The position numbers were made by a program, and so were the translations under genes. Under the pieces are notes generated by a model. It worked only from the letters and a program-made list of their open reading frames with translations. It was not told the DNA's origin and made no database searches. Below, piece after piece: positions 7,318 through 14,854 of a stretch of DNA of 64,000 bases (position 1 is its first letter; each line of letters opens with the position of its first letter). Origin of the DNA: Flavobacterium ammonificans (GTDB taxonomy: Bacteria; Bacteroidota; Bacteroidia; Flavobacteriales; Flavobacteriaceae); contig NZ_AP025185.1 of NCBI RefSeq assembly GCF_020886115.1, forward strand, positions 2,170,001 through 2,234,000, given 5' to 3'.

Positions 7318-7959
7318 ATGATTTTTAATAAAGAAACAGCCGAAAAAACAGCCGAATTGCTTTTGCAAATAAATGCAATTAAATTGAATCCAAAAAATCC
7401 ATTCACTTGGGCTTCTGGATGGAAATCGCCAATCTATTGCGACAACCGCTTAATCCTTTCATTTCCAGCCATCCGAAATTATGTTCGCGATGAGTTTGCC
7501 AAAAATATTGAAAAACAATTTGGTAAACCCGACGTAATTGCAGGAGTAGCAACTGGAGCTATTGGAATTGGTATTCTTGTTGCAGAAAGTATGGGATTGC
7601 CTTTTGTATATGTTCGTCCTGAACCAAAAAAGCACGGAAGACAAAACCAAGTAGAAGGTTTTTTACAAAAAGGTCAAAATGTGGTTGTGGTAGAAGACTT
7701 AATTAGTACTGGAAACAGTAGCTTACTTGCTGTTGAAGCTTTAAAAGAAGCGGGAGCTAATATCAAAGGAATGGCTGCAATTTTTACTTATGGGTTTGAT
7801 GTTGCTGAACAAAATTTCAAAAATGCCAATGTAGAGCTTTACACTTTAAGTAATTATAAAAACTTATTGAACTTGGCTGTTGCCAAAACCTATATCACTG
7901 AAGAAGAAGAACAAACTTTGAGCGAATGGAACGTGAATCCTTCGACTTGGAATGTATAA
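7318..7959 (+). CDS. pyrE: Orotate phosphoribosyltransferase
   Basis: Converts orotate and PRPP to orotidine 5'-phosphate in pyrimidine synthesis. 213 aa from MIFNKETAEKTAELL. Family signatures are FTWASGWKSPIYCDNR at the N-terminus, GVATGAIGIG, the RPEPKKHGRQNQ catalytic loop, and the PRPP-binding VVVVEDLISTGNSS near 125. The SRPBCC gene follows after 17 nt and is likely co-transcribed. The start is chosen from the promoter position. Confidence 0.97.
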   Translation: MIFNKETAEKTAELLLQINAIKLNPKNPFTWASGWKSPIYCDNRLILSFPAIRNYVRDEFAKNIEKQFGKPDVIAGVATGAIGIGILVAESMGLPFVYVRPEPKKHGRQNQVEGFLQKGQNVVVVEDLISTGNSSLLAVEALKEAGANIKGMAAIFTYGFDVAEQNFKNANVELYTLSNYKNLLNLAVAKTYITEEEEQTLSEWNVNPSTWNV

Positions 7960-7976
7960 TTTGAAATAAAAAATAG

Positions 7977-8369
7977 ATGAATTTAGAAAGCCCAAAAGTT
8001 AGCGTTCAAAAATCAGCTCAAAATCTATTTGATTTGTTGTCTGATGTAAAAAACTTTGAACAATTAATGCCTGAAAATATTGCAAAATTTGAAGTGATTG
8101 GCGCTGATGCTTTTATTTTTGGTTTAAAAGGAATGCCTGAAATCAAATTAGTCATTAAAGAAAAAGTAGCTCCAAATAAACTCGTTTTAGGTGCAGCAAG
8201 TGACAAACTACCTTTTACTTTAACAGCTTCAATTGACGCTGTTAGTGATACTAGTTCAGACATAAAATTAGATTTCGAAGGGGATTTCAACCCAATGATG
8301 GCAATGATGATTAAAGGTCCTATCCAAAAATTCATTGAAACTTTGGCAGAGAATATGCACAAACTATAA
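7977..8369 (+). CDS. SRPBCC family protein
   Basis: 130 aa with the helix-grip (START/Bet v 1-like) layout: an N-terminal strand (ESPKVSVQKSAQNLFDLLSD), a central beta sheet (KLVLGAASDKLPFTLTASI), and a long C-terminal helix (PIQKFIETLAENMHKL). Such proteins bind small hydrophobic ligands; the ligand is unknown. No signal peptide. It sits between pyrE and a shared terminator. Conserved in flavobacteria next to pyrE from memory, not verified here. Confidence 0.8.
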   Translation: MNLESPKVSVQKSAQNLFDLLSDVKNFEQLMPENIAKFEVIGADAFIFGLKGMPEIKLVIKEKVAPNKLVLGAASDKLPFTLTASIDAVSDTSSDIKLDFEGDFNPMMAMMIKGPIQKFIETLAENMHKL

Positions 8370-8384
8370 TATCAATTTATTATA

Positions 8385-8418
8385 AAAAAGGGCTGTAATT
8401 GAAATTACAGCCCTTTTT
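8385..8418. terminator. Bidirectional terminator between SRPBCC gene and birA
   Basis: A near-perfect 15-16 bp stem with GGGCTGTAATT/AATTACAGCCC at its core, flanked by A5 and T6. It separates convergent genes. Confidence 0.92.
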
Positions 8419-8420
8419 TA

Positions 8421-9149
8421 TTAGTATAACATTTGAATTTCTTTAATGTCGAATTCGGAAACCGAATCATCCTCTAACAAAACTTGCAACTTCCCAATTG
8501 GAGATATACCTTGGATAATTCCCATGAATTTTTCCTCTTTTTGATTCGTAAACGGCATTGGAATATCTTTTTTATATAAACAGTCTACAAATTGTTGACG
8601 TAACGAAGCTGGATTTTGTTTACTCTCTTTCACATTGGCTTTAAGTTGAGTTACAATAGCTGAAAGCAACTCCTCTTTGTCCAACTCTTGACCTGTTATT
8701 ACTGCCAAAGAAGACGCTTTGGGTAATCCCTCAAAATTAGTTTGGTTCACATTTAATCCTAAACCTACAATTGAATGTATAGAACCGTCACTTTTAATGC
8801 TATTTTCAATCAATATTCCACTAATTTTTTTATTGGCTGACAGAATGTCGTTTGGCCATTTGATACTCAAATCAGGAATGTTATTCTTTTTAAGAGTTGT
8901 AATAACAGCTAAAGATACGGCTATATTTAAATTGAAAATTTCATTGATTTCAATTAAAAAGTCTTTAACTAATACACTCATTATTAGATTTTTACCCACT
9001 TCTGAATTCCAAACAGCTCCCATTTGCCCCTTACCTTTGGTTTGGTTTTCAGCAGTAACAACTGTAAAGTTTTCTGGATCTTGTTGAGCTGATATACCCT
9101 TAAGAAAATCATTAGTAGAATCTATGGCATCGAGTTTGATTAGTTTCAT
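8421..9149 (-). CDS. birA: Biotin--[acetyl-CoA-carboxylase] ligase
   Basis: 242 aa, the short catalytic-only form without the N-terminal DNA-binding domain of E. coli BirA, so no repressor role is expected. Signatures are DAIDSTNDFLK at the start, the biotin/ATP loop region TKGKGQMGAVWNS (a variant of GRGRxGRxW), and KWPNDILSANKKISGILIEN. It attaches biotin to the carboxyl carrier protein of acetyl-CoA carboxylase. It is divergent from rsfS with about 96 nt between start codons. Confidence 0.95.
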   Translation of the reverse strand: MKLIKLDAIDSTNDFLKGISAQQDPENFTVVTAENQTKGKGQMGAVWNSEVGKNLIMSVLVKDFLIEINEIFNLNIAVSLAVITTLKKNNIPDLSIKWPNDILSANKKISGILIENSIKSDGSIHSIVGLGLNVNQTNFEGLPKASSLAVITGQELDKEELLSAIVTQLKANVKESKQNPASLRQQFVDCLYKKDIPMPFTNQKEEKFMGIIQGISPIGKLQVLLEDDSVSEFDIKEIQMLY

Positions 9150-9245
9150 TTAACTTTATTTATAATACAGAACTTAATATTCTGTTAATGGTTCAAAAAT
9201 AATCACAAAAAATGGTAACTTTACCAACTTATATTAAAATAATTT

Positions 9246-9617
9246 ATGGCGAAAAAGACTATAAATAATGATGCACTTATTGCAAACATTATCAAAGGAA
9301 TCGAAGAGGTAAAAGGAAATGATGTTGATATCCTTGATTTAAGAGAAATAGATACCGCAGTTTGCGACTATTTTATTATCTGCAATGGAACTTCAAATAC
9401 TCAGGTTAATGCAATTGTAAGTTCTATCCAAAAAACAGTTTCAAAAGAATTGAAAGACAAGCCTTGGCATGTTGAAGGAACAGACAATGCAGAATGGGTT
9501 TTGATGGACTATGTGAATGTGGTGGTGCATGTTTTCCAAAAACACATCCGTGAATATTACAATATTGAAAGCCTTTGGGGAGATGCAAAAATCACTACAA
9601 TCGAAAACAAATACTAA
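9246..9617 (+). CDS. rsfS: Ribosomal silencing factor RsfS
   Basis: 123 aa, cytoplasmic. RsfS binds uL14 on the large subunit and blocks subunit joining under starvation. Motifs seen: DVDILDLREI, CDYFIICNGTSNTQVNAI, WVLMDYVNVVVHVF and the terminal REYYNIESLWGDA. It sits 15 nt upstream of ftsH, likely one transcript. A TAACTTTA sequence about 24 nt upstream is a weak -7 candidate. Confidence 0.96.
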   Translation: MAKKTINNDALIANIIKGIEEVKGNDVDILDLREIDTAVCDYFIICNGTSNTQVNAIVSSIQKTVSKELKDKPWHVEGTDNAEWVLMDYVNVVVHVFQKHIREYYNIESLWGDAKITTIENKY

Positions 9618-9632
9618 AGAAATACACTAGTA

Positions 9633-11549
9633 ATGGCGAATAATAATCCAAATAAATTTAAAGTTAGTCCTTGGTTAGTTTACGCAGGAATTCTTCTAAT
9701 TTTTCTTTTCATCAGTTTTGCAACTGGAGGAAGTAATTTCGAAGAACCAGCACAATTAACATCGTCTAAATTCAACAATTTCCTAGAAAAGGGTCAGGTT
9801 GAAAAAGTGATTGTATACAATAAAAGTGAAGCAGAAGTCTATTTAACAGCTGCTTCTTTGAAAGATAAAACACATGCAAAAGTTGCCAAAGATGTTTTTG
9901 ATCGTCCTAACGCAGGACCCCATTATACTTTAGAAATTGGAAACGATCAAATTTTTCAAAATAAATTAGAGAAAGCTGTTGGAGAAGGAAAGTTAAAAGA
10001 TTTTAACTTCTTGCAAAAAAGCAATTGGACGGACATTTTTGTTAGTTTGTTACCAATAATAATCATCATAGCCGTTTGGATATTCATCATGAGAAGAATG
10101 TCAGGTGGCGGTGGCGGTGGCGGTGGCCAAATATTCAATATTGGCAAATCGAAAGCCAAACTATTTGACGAAAAAACAGATATCAAAACAACATTTAAAG
10201 ATGTTGCTGGTTTAGAAGGGGCTAAAGAAGAGATTCAAGAAATTGTTGAATTCTTAAAAAACCCTGAAAAATACACTAATTTAGGAGGTAAAATCCCAAA
10301 AGGAGCGCTATTAGTAGGACCTCCAGGAACAGGTAAAACCTTATTGGCTAAAGCTGTAGCTGGTGAAGCTCAGGTGCCTTTCTTTTCATTATCAGGTTCT
10401 GATTTTGTTGAAATGTTTGTAGGGGTTGGAGCTTCTCGTGTAAGAGATTTGTTCAAACAAGCTAAAGAAAAATCGCCAGCTATTATCTTCATTGATGAGA
10501 TCGATGCGGTAGGTAGAGCGAGAGGTAAAAATAATATGTCAGGTGGTAATGACGAACGTGAGAATACCTTGAATCAGTTGTTAACTGAGATGGATGGTTT
10601 TGGAACGAATTCGAATGTTATTGTACTAGCAGCTACCAACCGTGCTGACGTTTTAGACAAAGCGTTAATGCGTGCTGGACGTTTTGATAGACAAATTTTT
10701 GTAGACTTACCAGACATTCGCGAACGCGGAGAAATATTTAAAGTGCATTTAGCTCCTTTGAAAAAAGTAGAAGGATTAGACGTAGACTTTTTAGCAAAAC
10801 AAACTCCTGGTTTCTCTGGCGCAGATATTGCTAATGTTTGTAATGAAGCGGCTTTGATTGCAGCAAGAAATAACAAAACTGCTGTTGACAAACAAGATTT
10901 CTTAGACGCCGTTGATAGAATCATAGGTGGTTTAGAAAAGAAAAATAAAATTGTAACTCCTGAGGAGAAAAAAGCAATTGCTATTCACGAAGCAGGTCAC
11001 GCAACTGTAAGTTGGATGCTAGAACATGCTGCTCCGCTTATCAAAGTAACAATTGTACCAAGAGGACAAAGTTTAGGTGCTGCCTGGTATCTTCCTGAAG
11101 AACGTTTAATCGTTCGTCCAGATCAAATGTTAGACGAAATGTGTGCTACCATGGGCGGAAGAGCAGCTGAAAAGGTGATTTTTAACAGAATTTCTACAGG
11201 TGCATTGAGTGATTTAGAAAAAGTGACTCGTCAAGCGAGAGCTATGGTAACTGTTTATGGTTTGAATGAAAAAATTGGAAATGTTACCTATTACGATTCT
11301 TCTGGACAAAGTGAATACAGTTTTTCTAAGCCGTATTCTGATGAAACTGCCAAAGTAATTGATGAGGAAATCTCAGCATTAATCGAAGGTCAATACCAAA
11401 GAGCAATTCAAATATTAGAAGAAAACAAAGAGAAACTAAACCAATTAGCTGATATTCTAATCGAAAAAGAAGTTATTTTTAAAGATGATTTGGAAGCTAT
11501 TTTTGGTAAACGAAGTTTTGATGCAAACCTAGAGGAAGTAGTTTCTTAA
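9633..11549 (+). CDS. ftsH: ATP-dependent zinc metalloprotease FtsH
   Basis: 638 aa hexameric inner-membrane protease that degrades misfolded membrane proteins. It has two TM segments (about 15-33 and 136-152) flanking an extracytoplasmic domain, then an unusual run of eight glycines ([10 protein letters not shown], near residue 160). The AAA+ domain has Walker A GPPGTGKT from G229, Walker [13 protein letters not shown], the pore loop [11 protein letters not shown] and [11 protein letters not shown]. The zinc protease motif is H452-E-A-G-H456. A perfect terminator follows. Confidence 0.98.
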   Translation: MANNNPNKFKVSPWLVYAGILLIFLFISFATGGSNFEEPAQLTSSKFNNFLEKGQVEKVIVYNKSEAEVYLTAASLKDKTHAKVAKDVFDRPNAGPHYTLEIGNDQIFQNKLEKAVGEGKLKDFNFLQKSNWTDIFVSLLPIIIIIAVWIFIMRRMSGGGGGGGGQIFNIGKSKAKLFDEKTDIKTTFKDVAGLEGAKEEIQEIVEFLKNPEKYTNLGGKIPKGALLVGPPGTGKTLLAKAVAGEAQVPFFSLSGSDFVEMFVGVGASRVRDLFKQAKEKSPAIIFIDEIDAVGRARGKNNMSGGNDERENTLNQLLTEMDGFGTNSNVIVLAATNRADVLDKALMRAGRFDRQIFVDLPDIRERGEIFKVHLAPLKKVEGLDVDFLAKQTPGFSGADIANVCNEAALIAARNNKTAVDKQDFLDAVDRIIGGLEKKNKIVTPEEKKAIAIHEAGHATVSWMLEHAAPLIKVTIVPRGQSLGAAWYLPEERLIVRPDQMLDEMCATMGGRAAEKVIFNRISTGALSDLEKVTRQARAMVTVYGLNEKIGNVTYYDSSGQSEYSFSKPYSDETAKVIDEEISALIEGQYQRAIQILEENKEKLNQLADILIEKEVIFKDDLEAIFGKRSFDANLEEVVS

Positions 11550-11573
11550 ATTAACTAATTTCAATTATTTAGA

Positions 11574-11614
11574 AAATCTTAATTCAAAAATAACTTTTGA
11601 ATTAAGATTTTTTT
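11574..11614 (+). terminator. Terminator of the rsfS-ftsH unit
   Basis: A perfect 16-bp stem (AAATCTTAATTCAAAA and its complement) with loop ATAAC and a T-run. The T-run flows directly into the -7 element of the next gene. Confidence 0.92.
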
Positions 11615-11621
11615 ATCTTTG
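11614..11621 (+). promoter_or_regulatory. -7 promoter element of the LUD-cdsA-psd unit
   Basis: TATCTTTG abuts the end of the ftsH terminator, 38 nt before the ATG at 11660. Confidence 0.6.
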
Positions 11622-11659
11622 AACGTTTTCTATACTATTTTAGTAGTTCAAATACGGAT

Positions 11660-12262
11660 ATGAGTCTTTTTAAAAAATTTTTTGGTTCTAATAATCCTTC
11701 CTCAGATGAGGATAAAGACAACGAACAAAGTCAATTTTTACCTGAAGTAACTTTGGCTGTTGACGAGGCATTTATCTACCATTTCAAAAAAAATGGAGGG
11801 AAATTTATTTATTGCGAAAATAAGTCAGAAGTATCTGAACAGTTTGAAAATATTCTTGAAGAGAATGATTGGTATGAAAATGAAGTATTGTGTTTTGATA
11901 CTAATTTATTCCACCTTTTAGAAGAAAACAAATTACCTTTCGAAAACCCTGCTAACCCAACATTTTTACTTGCTAGCTGTGAAAATTTAATCGCTGATGA
12001 AGGTTCTATATTATTTTCATCAAAGCAAATTAAACAACTAAAACCGGATGTTTTGCCTTTAAACATTATTGTAATTGCAACTACTAGCCAAATTCTTGGT
12101 ACTAAAAGTGATGGTTTAAGTGCTATAAAAAAGAAATACGAAAGAGACTACCCTACCAATATAACAACCATAAAATACTTCGAAAAAGCTAAGGAAGAAG
12201 ACTTTACACAATATGGAAGTTCAGCTAAGAATCTATATCTATTGCTTCTAGAAGATCTTTAA
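11660..12262 (+). CDS. LUD domain (LutC/YkgG-like) protein
   Basis: 200 aa. The fold is related to the LUD domain of lactate-utilisation proteins. Visible parts include VTLAVDEAFIYHFKKNGGKFIYC, the central FLLASCENLIADEGSILFSS where the acidic EGS/ADEG signature of LUD proteins falls, and NIIVIATTSQI. No lutA or lutB partner is present, and it is the first gene of a phospholipid operon (cdsA follows after 1 nt). That context, rather than lactate, may point to its role. The N-terminal 30 residues are acidic and low complexity. Confidence 0.75.
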   Translation: MSLFKKFFGSNNPSSDEDKDNEQSQFLPEVTLAVDEAFIYHFKKNGGKFIYCENKSEVSEQFENILEENDWYENEVLCFDTNLFHLLEENKLPFENPANPTFLLASCENLIADEGSILFSSKQIKQLKPDVLPLNIIVIATTSQILGTKSDGLSAIKKKYERDYPTNITTIKYFEKAKEEDFTQYGSSAKNLYLLLLEDL

Positions 12263-12263
12263 A

Positions 12264-13154
12264 ATGAATGAAACGCTTAAAAGAGGATTATCAGGTGTAG
12301 TTTACATCACTCTATTATTATCCTCAATCCTTTACTCTACAGAAAGTTTCATTTTGTTATTTGGAATTTTTTTGGTTATTGCAACCTATGAATTTTGTAG
12401 TTTGGTAAAGCTTCAAAACATAATTCCAATATCTTTTGTAACAATTGCATATTCTGTAATCAGTTTATTAAGTTACTACAAAAATCAAACTGACGAATAC
12501 CTTTCGTATGTACTAGAAAAACCAATACATCTGGGCGTAAATATTGATCGATTGAATATCAGTTTACTTATTATTAGCTTATTAGTATTTACAAAATGTT
12601 TGTTTTTCTTGTTTGATAATAAAGTTCAAACCGTATCGGTTATTTGGAAGTACTTGTATTTATTGGGCTATATTTTAATGCCTTTTATATTTATAGTGAA
12701 GATATCTTTTGGAATTATTGATTACAATCCAAAAATTATTATTGGTTTGTTTATTTTGATTTGGACTAATGATACCTTTGCGTACTTGGTTGGTAAATCA
12801 ATTGGCAAGCATAAATTATATGAAAGAATATCTCCTAAGAAAACAATTGAAGGTTTTCTTGGCGGGGTAGTCTTTGCCGTTTTTGCAGGTTATTTGATTT
12901 CAAAACTATACATCAAACCAAATCCTGATTTTAGCGATACTTCGATATTAATTTGGACAATTATTGCATTGATTGTTGGTGTATTTGGAACTATTGGCGA
13001 CTTAATTGAATCCAAATTCAAACGAATTGCAGAAGTTAAAGACAGTGGAAAAATAATGCCTGGTCATGGAGGCATACTAGATCGTCTAGATAGTGTTATA
13101 TTTGTAGCACCAATTGTATATTTATTTTATCAAATTTTATCATATGTTTCATAA
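12264..13154 (+). CDS. cdsA: Phosphatidate cytidylyltransferase
   Basis: Makes CDP-diacylglycerol from phosphatidate and CTP, the branch point of phospholipid synthesis. 296 aa, polytopic with about eight hydrophobic segments. The C-terminal signature region reads ISPKKTIEGFLGG, then GTIGDLIESKFKR and KDSGKIMPGHGGILDRLDS, the CdsA family signature. It begins 1 nt after the LUD gene and overlaps psd by 11 nt, so translational coupling is likely. Confidence 0.97.
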   Translation: MNETLKRGLSGVVYITLLLSSILYSTESFILLFGIFLVIATYEFCSLVKLQNIIPISFVTIAYSVISLLSYYKNQTDEYLSYVLEKPIHLGVNIDRLNISLLIISLLVFTKCLFFLFDNKVQTVSVIWKYLYLLGYILMPFIFIVKISFGIIDYNPKIIIGLFILIWTNDTFAYLVGKSIGKHKLYERISPKKTIEGFLGGVVFAVFAGYLISKLYIKPNPDFSDTSILIWTIIALIVGVFGTIGDLIESKFKRIAEVKDSGKIMPGHGGILDRLDSVIFVAPIVYLFYQILSYVS

Positions 13155-13797
13155 AGAAGGTACTCCCTCTATTTTATTAGGTATATTCGTTACCGCCATT
13201 GTTTTACTCGTAAGTGACAATTTAATTGACACCAACTGGATTAAGATGACTATCCAACTCATCACACTACTTTTTTTAATCATCATTCTTCAATTCTTTA
13301 GAAATCCAAAACGTACTTTTATCTTAAACGAAGATCAAATTTTATCTCCTGTAGATGGAAAAGTGGTAGTTATTGAAGAAGTTTATGAAGCCGAATATTT
13401 CAAAGACAAACGTTTACAAGTTTCTATTTTCATGTCACCAATCAATGTGCATGTTACCCGTTACCCAATGGGAGGTAAAATCAATTTTAGTAAATACCAC
13501 CCTGGTAAATTTTTGGTGGCTTGGCACCCAAAAGCGAGTGAAGAAAATGAAAGAACTACCATTGTAGTTGAAAATAAATCATTTGGAGAAGTATTGTACA
13601 GACAAATTGCGGGTGCTTTAGCCAAACGTATTGTGAACTACGCCGAAGAAGGAATGCAAGTAATTCAAGGAACTGATGCTGGTTTTATTAAATTTGGTTC
13701 AAGAGTAGATTTATTTTTACCTTTGGGAACGCCAATAAATGTAGTGTTAAACCAAAAAGCAATTGGAGGAAAAACCATTATTGCAACTAAAGCATAA
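13144..13797 (+). CDS. psd: Phosphatidylserine decarboxylase proenzyme
   Basis: 217 aa, the short class of Psd. It forms phosphatidylethanolamine from phosphatidylserine. Two N-terminal hydrophobic segments anchor it. LSPVDGKVVVIEE and FMSPINVHVTRYPMGGKI are family motifs. Self-cleavage giving the pyruvoyl group is expected between G185 and S186 in KFGSRVD, leaving a 32-aa alpha chain. The start is set at the ATG at 13144 (MFHKEGTPS), overlapping cdsA by 11 nt, instead of an ATG at 13114 that would add ten residues inside cdsA. A phosphatidylserine synthase gene is not in the window. Confidence 0.95.
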   Translation: MFHKEGTPSILLGIFVTAIVLLVSDNLIDTNWIKMTIQLITLLFLIIILQFFRNPKRTFILNEDQILSPVDGKVVVIEEVYEAEYFKDKRLQVSIFMSPINVHVTRYPMGGKINFSKYHPGKFLVAWHPKASEENERTTIVVENKSFGEVLYRQIAGALAKRIVNYAEEGMQVIQGTDAGFIKFGSRVDLFLPLGTPINVVLNQKAIGGKTIIATKA

Positions 13798-14066
13798 TGA
13801 TTCAAAATGATTTAGAAAAACGTTTTGAAGAGGCGGTTAATGCTGCCTCAAAAATGACGCAAGCTTCTTTGCCACAAGATGTACAATTGCGTTTGTATGC
13901 GTTTTATAAACAAGCCACATTTGGTTCGGCAGAATACAATCAATCTGATAATTTTGATTTAAGAAATGCGTTTAAAACTAATGCATGGATGCAAATTAGT
14001 CATTTATCTGTAGAGGAAGCAAAAGAACAATATATAGCCATCATAAATTCTTTATTGAAAAAATAA
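13797..14066 (+). CDS. Acyl-CoA-binding protein
   Basis: 89-aa four-helix ACBP. Signatures are LEKRFEEAVNAAS, LPQDVQLRLYAFYKQATFG (the acyl-CoA binding Y-x-x-Y-K-Q-A-T) and NAWMQ near residue 62. It binds long-chain acyl-CoA in the cytoplasm. Its first base is the last base of the psd stop codon, so it is tightly coupled to phospholipid synthesis. ACBPs are common in eukaryotes and patchy in bacteria, but frequent in Flavobacteriia. Confidence 0.94.
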   Translation: MIQNDLEKRFEEAVNAASKMTQASLPQDVQLRLYAFYKQATFGSAEYNQSDNFDLRNAFKTNAWMQISHLSVEEAKEQYIAIINSLLKK

Positions 14067-14073
14067 TCAAGTC

Positions 14074-14844
14074 ATGAAAAAGCACTTTTTAAAAGTATCT
14101 TATGTAGTATTCTTTTTTATTTTATTCTCTTGTAATAAGAAAAAACTAACTGAAGTAGTAGAAGTTCCTTTGCCAAGTGCAACAGAAAAAATAACGATGG
14201 GTGTTCCTGATGATGTTGTTGCTGATGATGGATCTTTCCAATTGGAAAAGCTTAACTATGGTTACGATGCAATGGCCCCTCACCTTTCTGCCATGACCTT
14301 AGAAAATCATTATTCAAAACATTATCTTTCTTACACCAATAAATTAAACGAAGCCATTGCAGGTACTAATTTAGAAAATCTAACCATTGAAGAGGTTTTA
14401 AATCAATTAGACACCAATAATGAAGAACAAAAAAACAATGCAGGTGGGTATTATAACCACTCTTTGTATTTTAAGATACTAGGAGCCAAATCAGCAGGAA
14501 AACCAAAAGATTCTTTAGCAACAGCAATAGAAAAAGATTTTGAATCATTCGATAATTTTGTTACTCAATTCAAAGGTGAAGCAACTAAATTGTTTGGCTC
14601 GGGTTGGGTTTGGTTGATTGTAGACCGTTCTGGAAAATTACAAATCACAAGTACAGCTAACCAAGATAACCCTTTAATGAGAAATGCTAAAGTACAAGGT
14701 AAACCTATTTTAGCTTTAGATGTTTGGGAACACGCCTATTACTTGGACTACCAATACAAAAGAAAAAACTACATTGATGCTTTCTTTACTATAATCAATT
14801 GGAGAAAAGTGGAAGAAAATTATGAAGAAGCTATTGCACAATAG
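14074..14844 (+). CDS. Superoxide dismutase (Fe/Mn) with lipoprotein leader
   Basis: 256 aa. The SOD domain occupies about residues 55-256 with all metal-ligand regions: ENHYSKHY (first His), GGYYNHSLYF (second), and DVWEHAYYLDY (Asp and third His). GSGWVWLI is also conserved. Unlike cytoplasmic SodA/SodB (about 200 aa), it has a lipoprotein signal ending LFSC-NKKK, so it should be lipidated on Cys and face the periplasm or the outer membrane. The basic residues after the Cys do not look like an acidic surface-export signal. It is last in the cdsA-psd-ACBP run. Confidence 0.92.
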   Translation: MKKHFLKVSYVVFFFILFSCNKKKLTEVVEVPLPSATEKITMGVPDDVVADDGSFQLEKLNYGYDAMAPHLSAMTLENHYSKHYLSYTNKLNEAIAGTNLENLTIEEVLNQLDTNNEEQKNNAGGYYNHSLYFKILGAKSAGKPKDSLATAIEKDFESFDNFVTQFKGEATKLFGSGWVWLIVDRSGKLQITSTANQDNPLMRNAKVQGKPILALDVWEHAYYLDYQYKRKNYIDAFFTIINWRKVEENYEEAIAQ

Positions 14845-14854
14845 CAAATTAATT

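Noticed and set aside
7336..7356. Direct repeat ACAGCCGAA with 12-bp period near the pyrE start
   Set aside because: It encodes T-A-E-K-T-A-E in frame in a helix of PyrE; repeated codons explain it.
7311..7406. NUDIX reading frame extended to an ATG at 7406
   Set aside because: It would run 32 codons through the pyrE 5' end; the NUDIX protein is complete from 7310.
10106..10128. Glycine-codon tract in ftsH as a possible recoding or phase-variable site
   Set aside because: The GGTGGC repeat could slip only in units of three or six without breaking the frame, and a Gly-rich linker is tolerated after the second TM helix.
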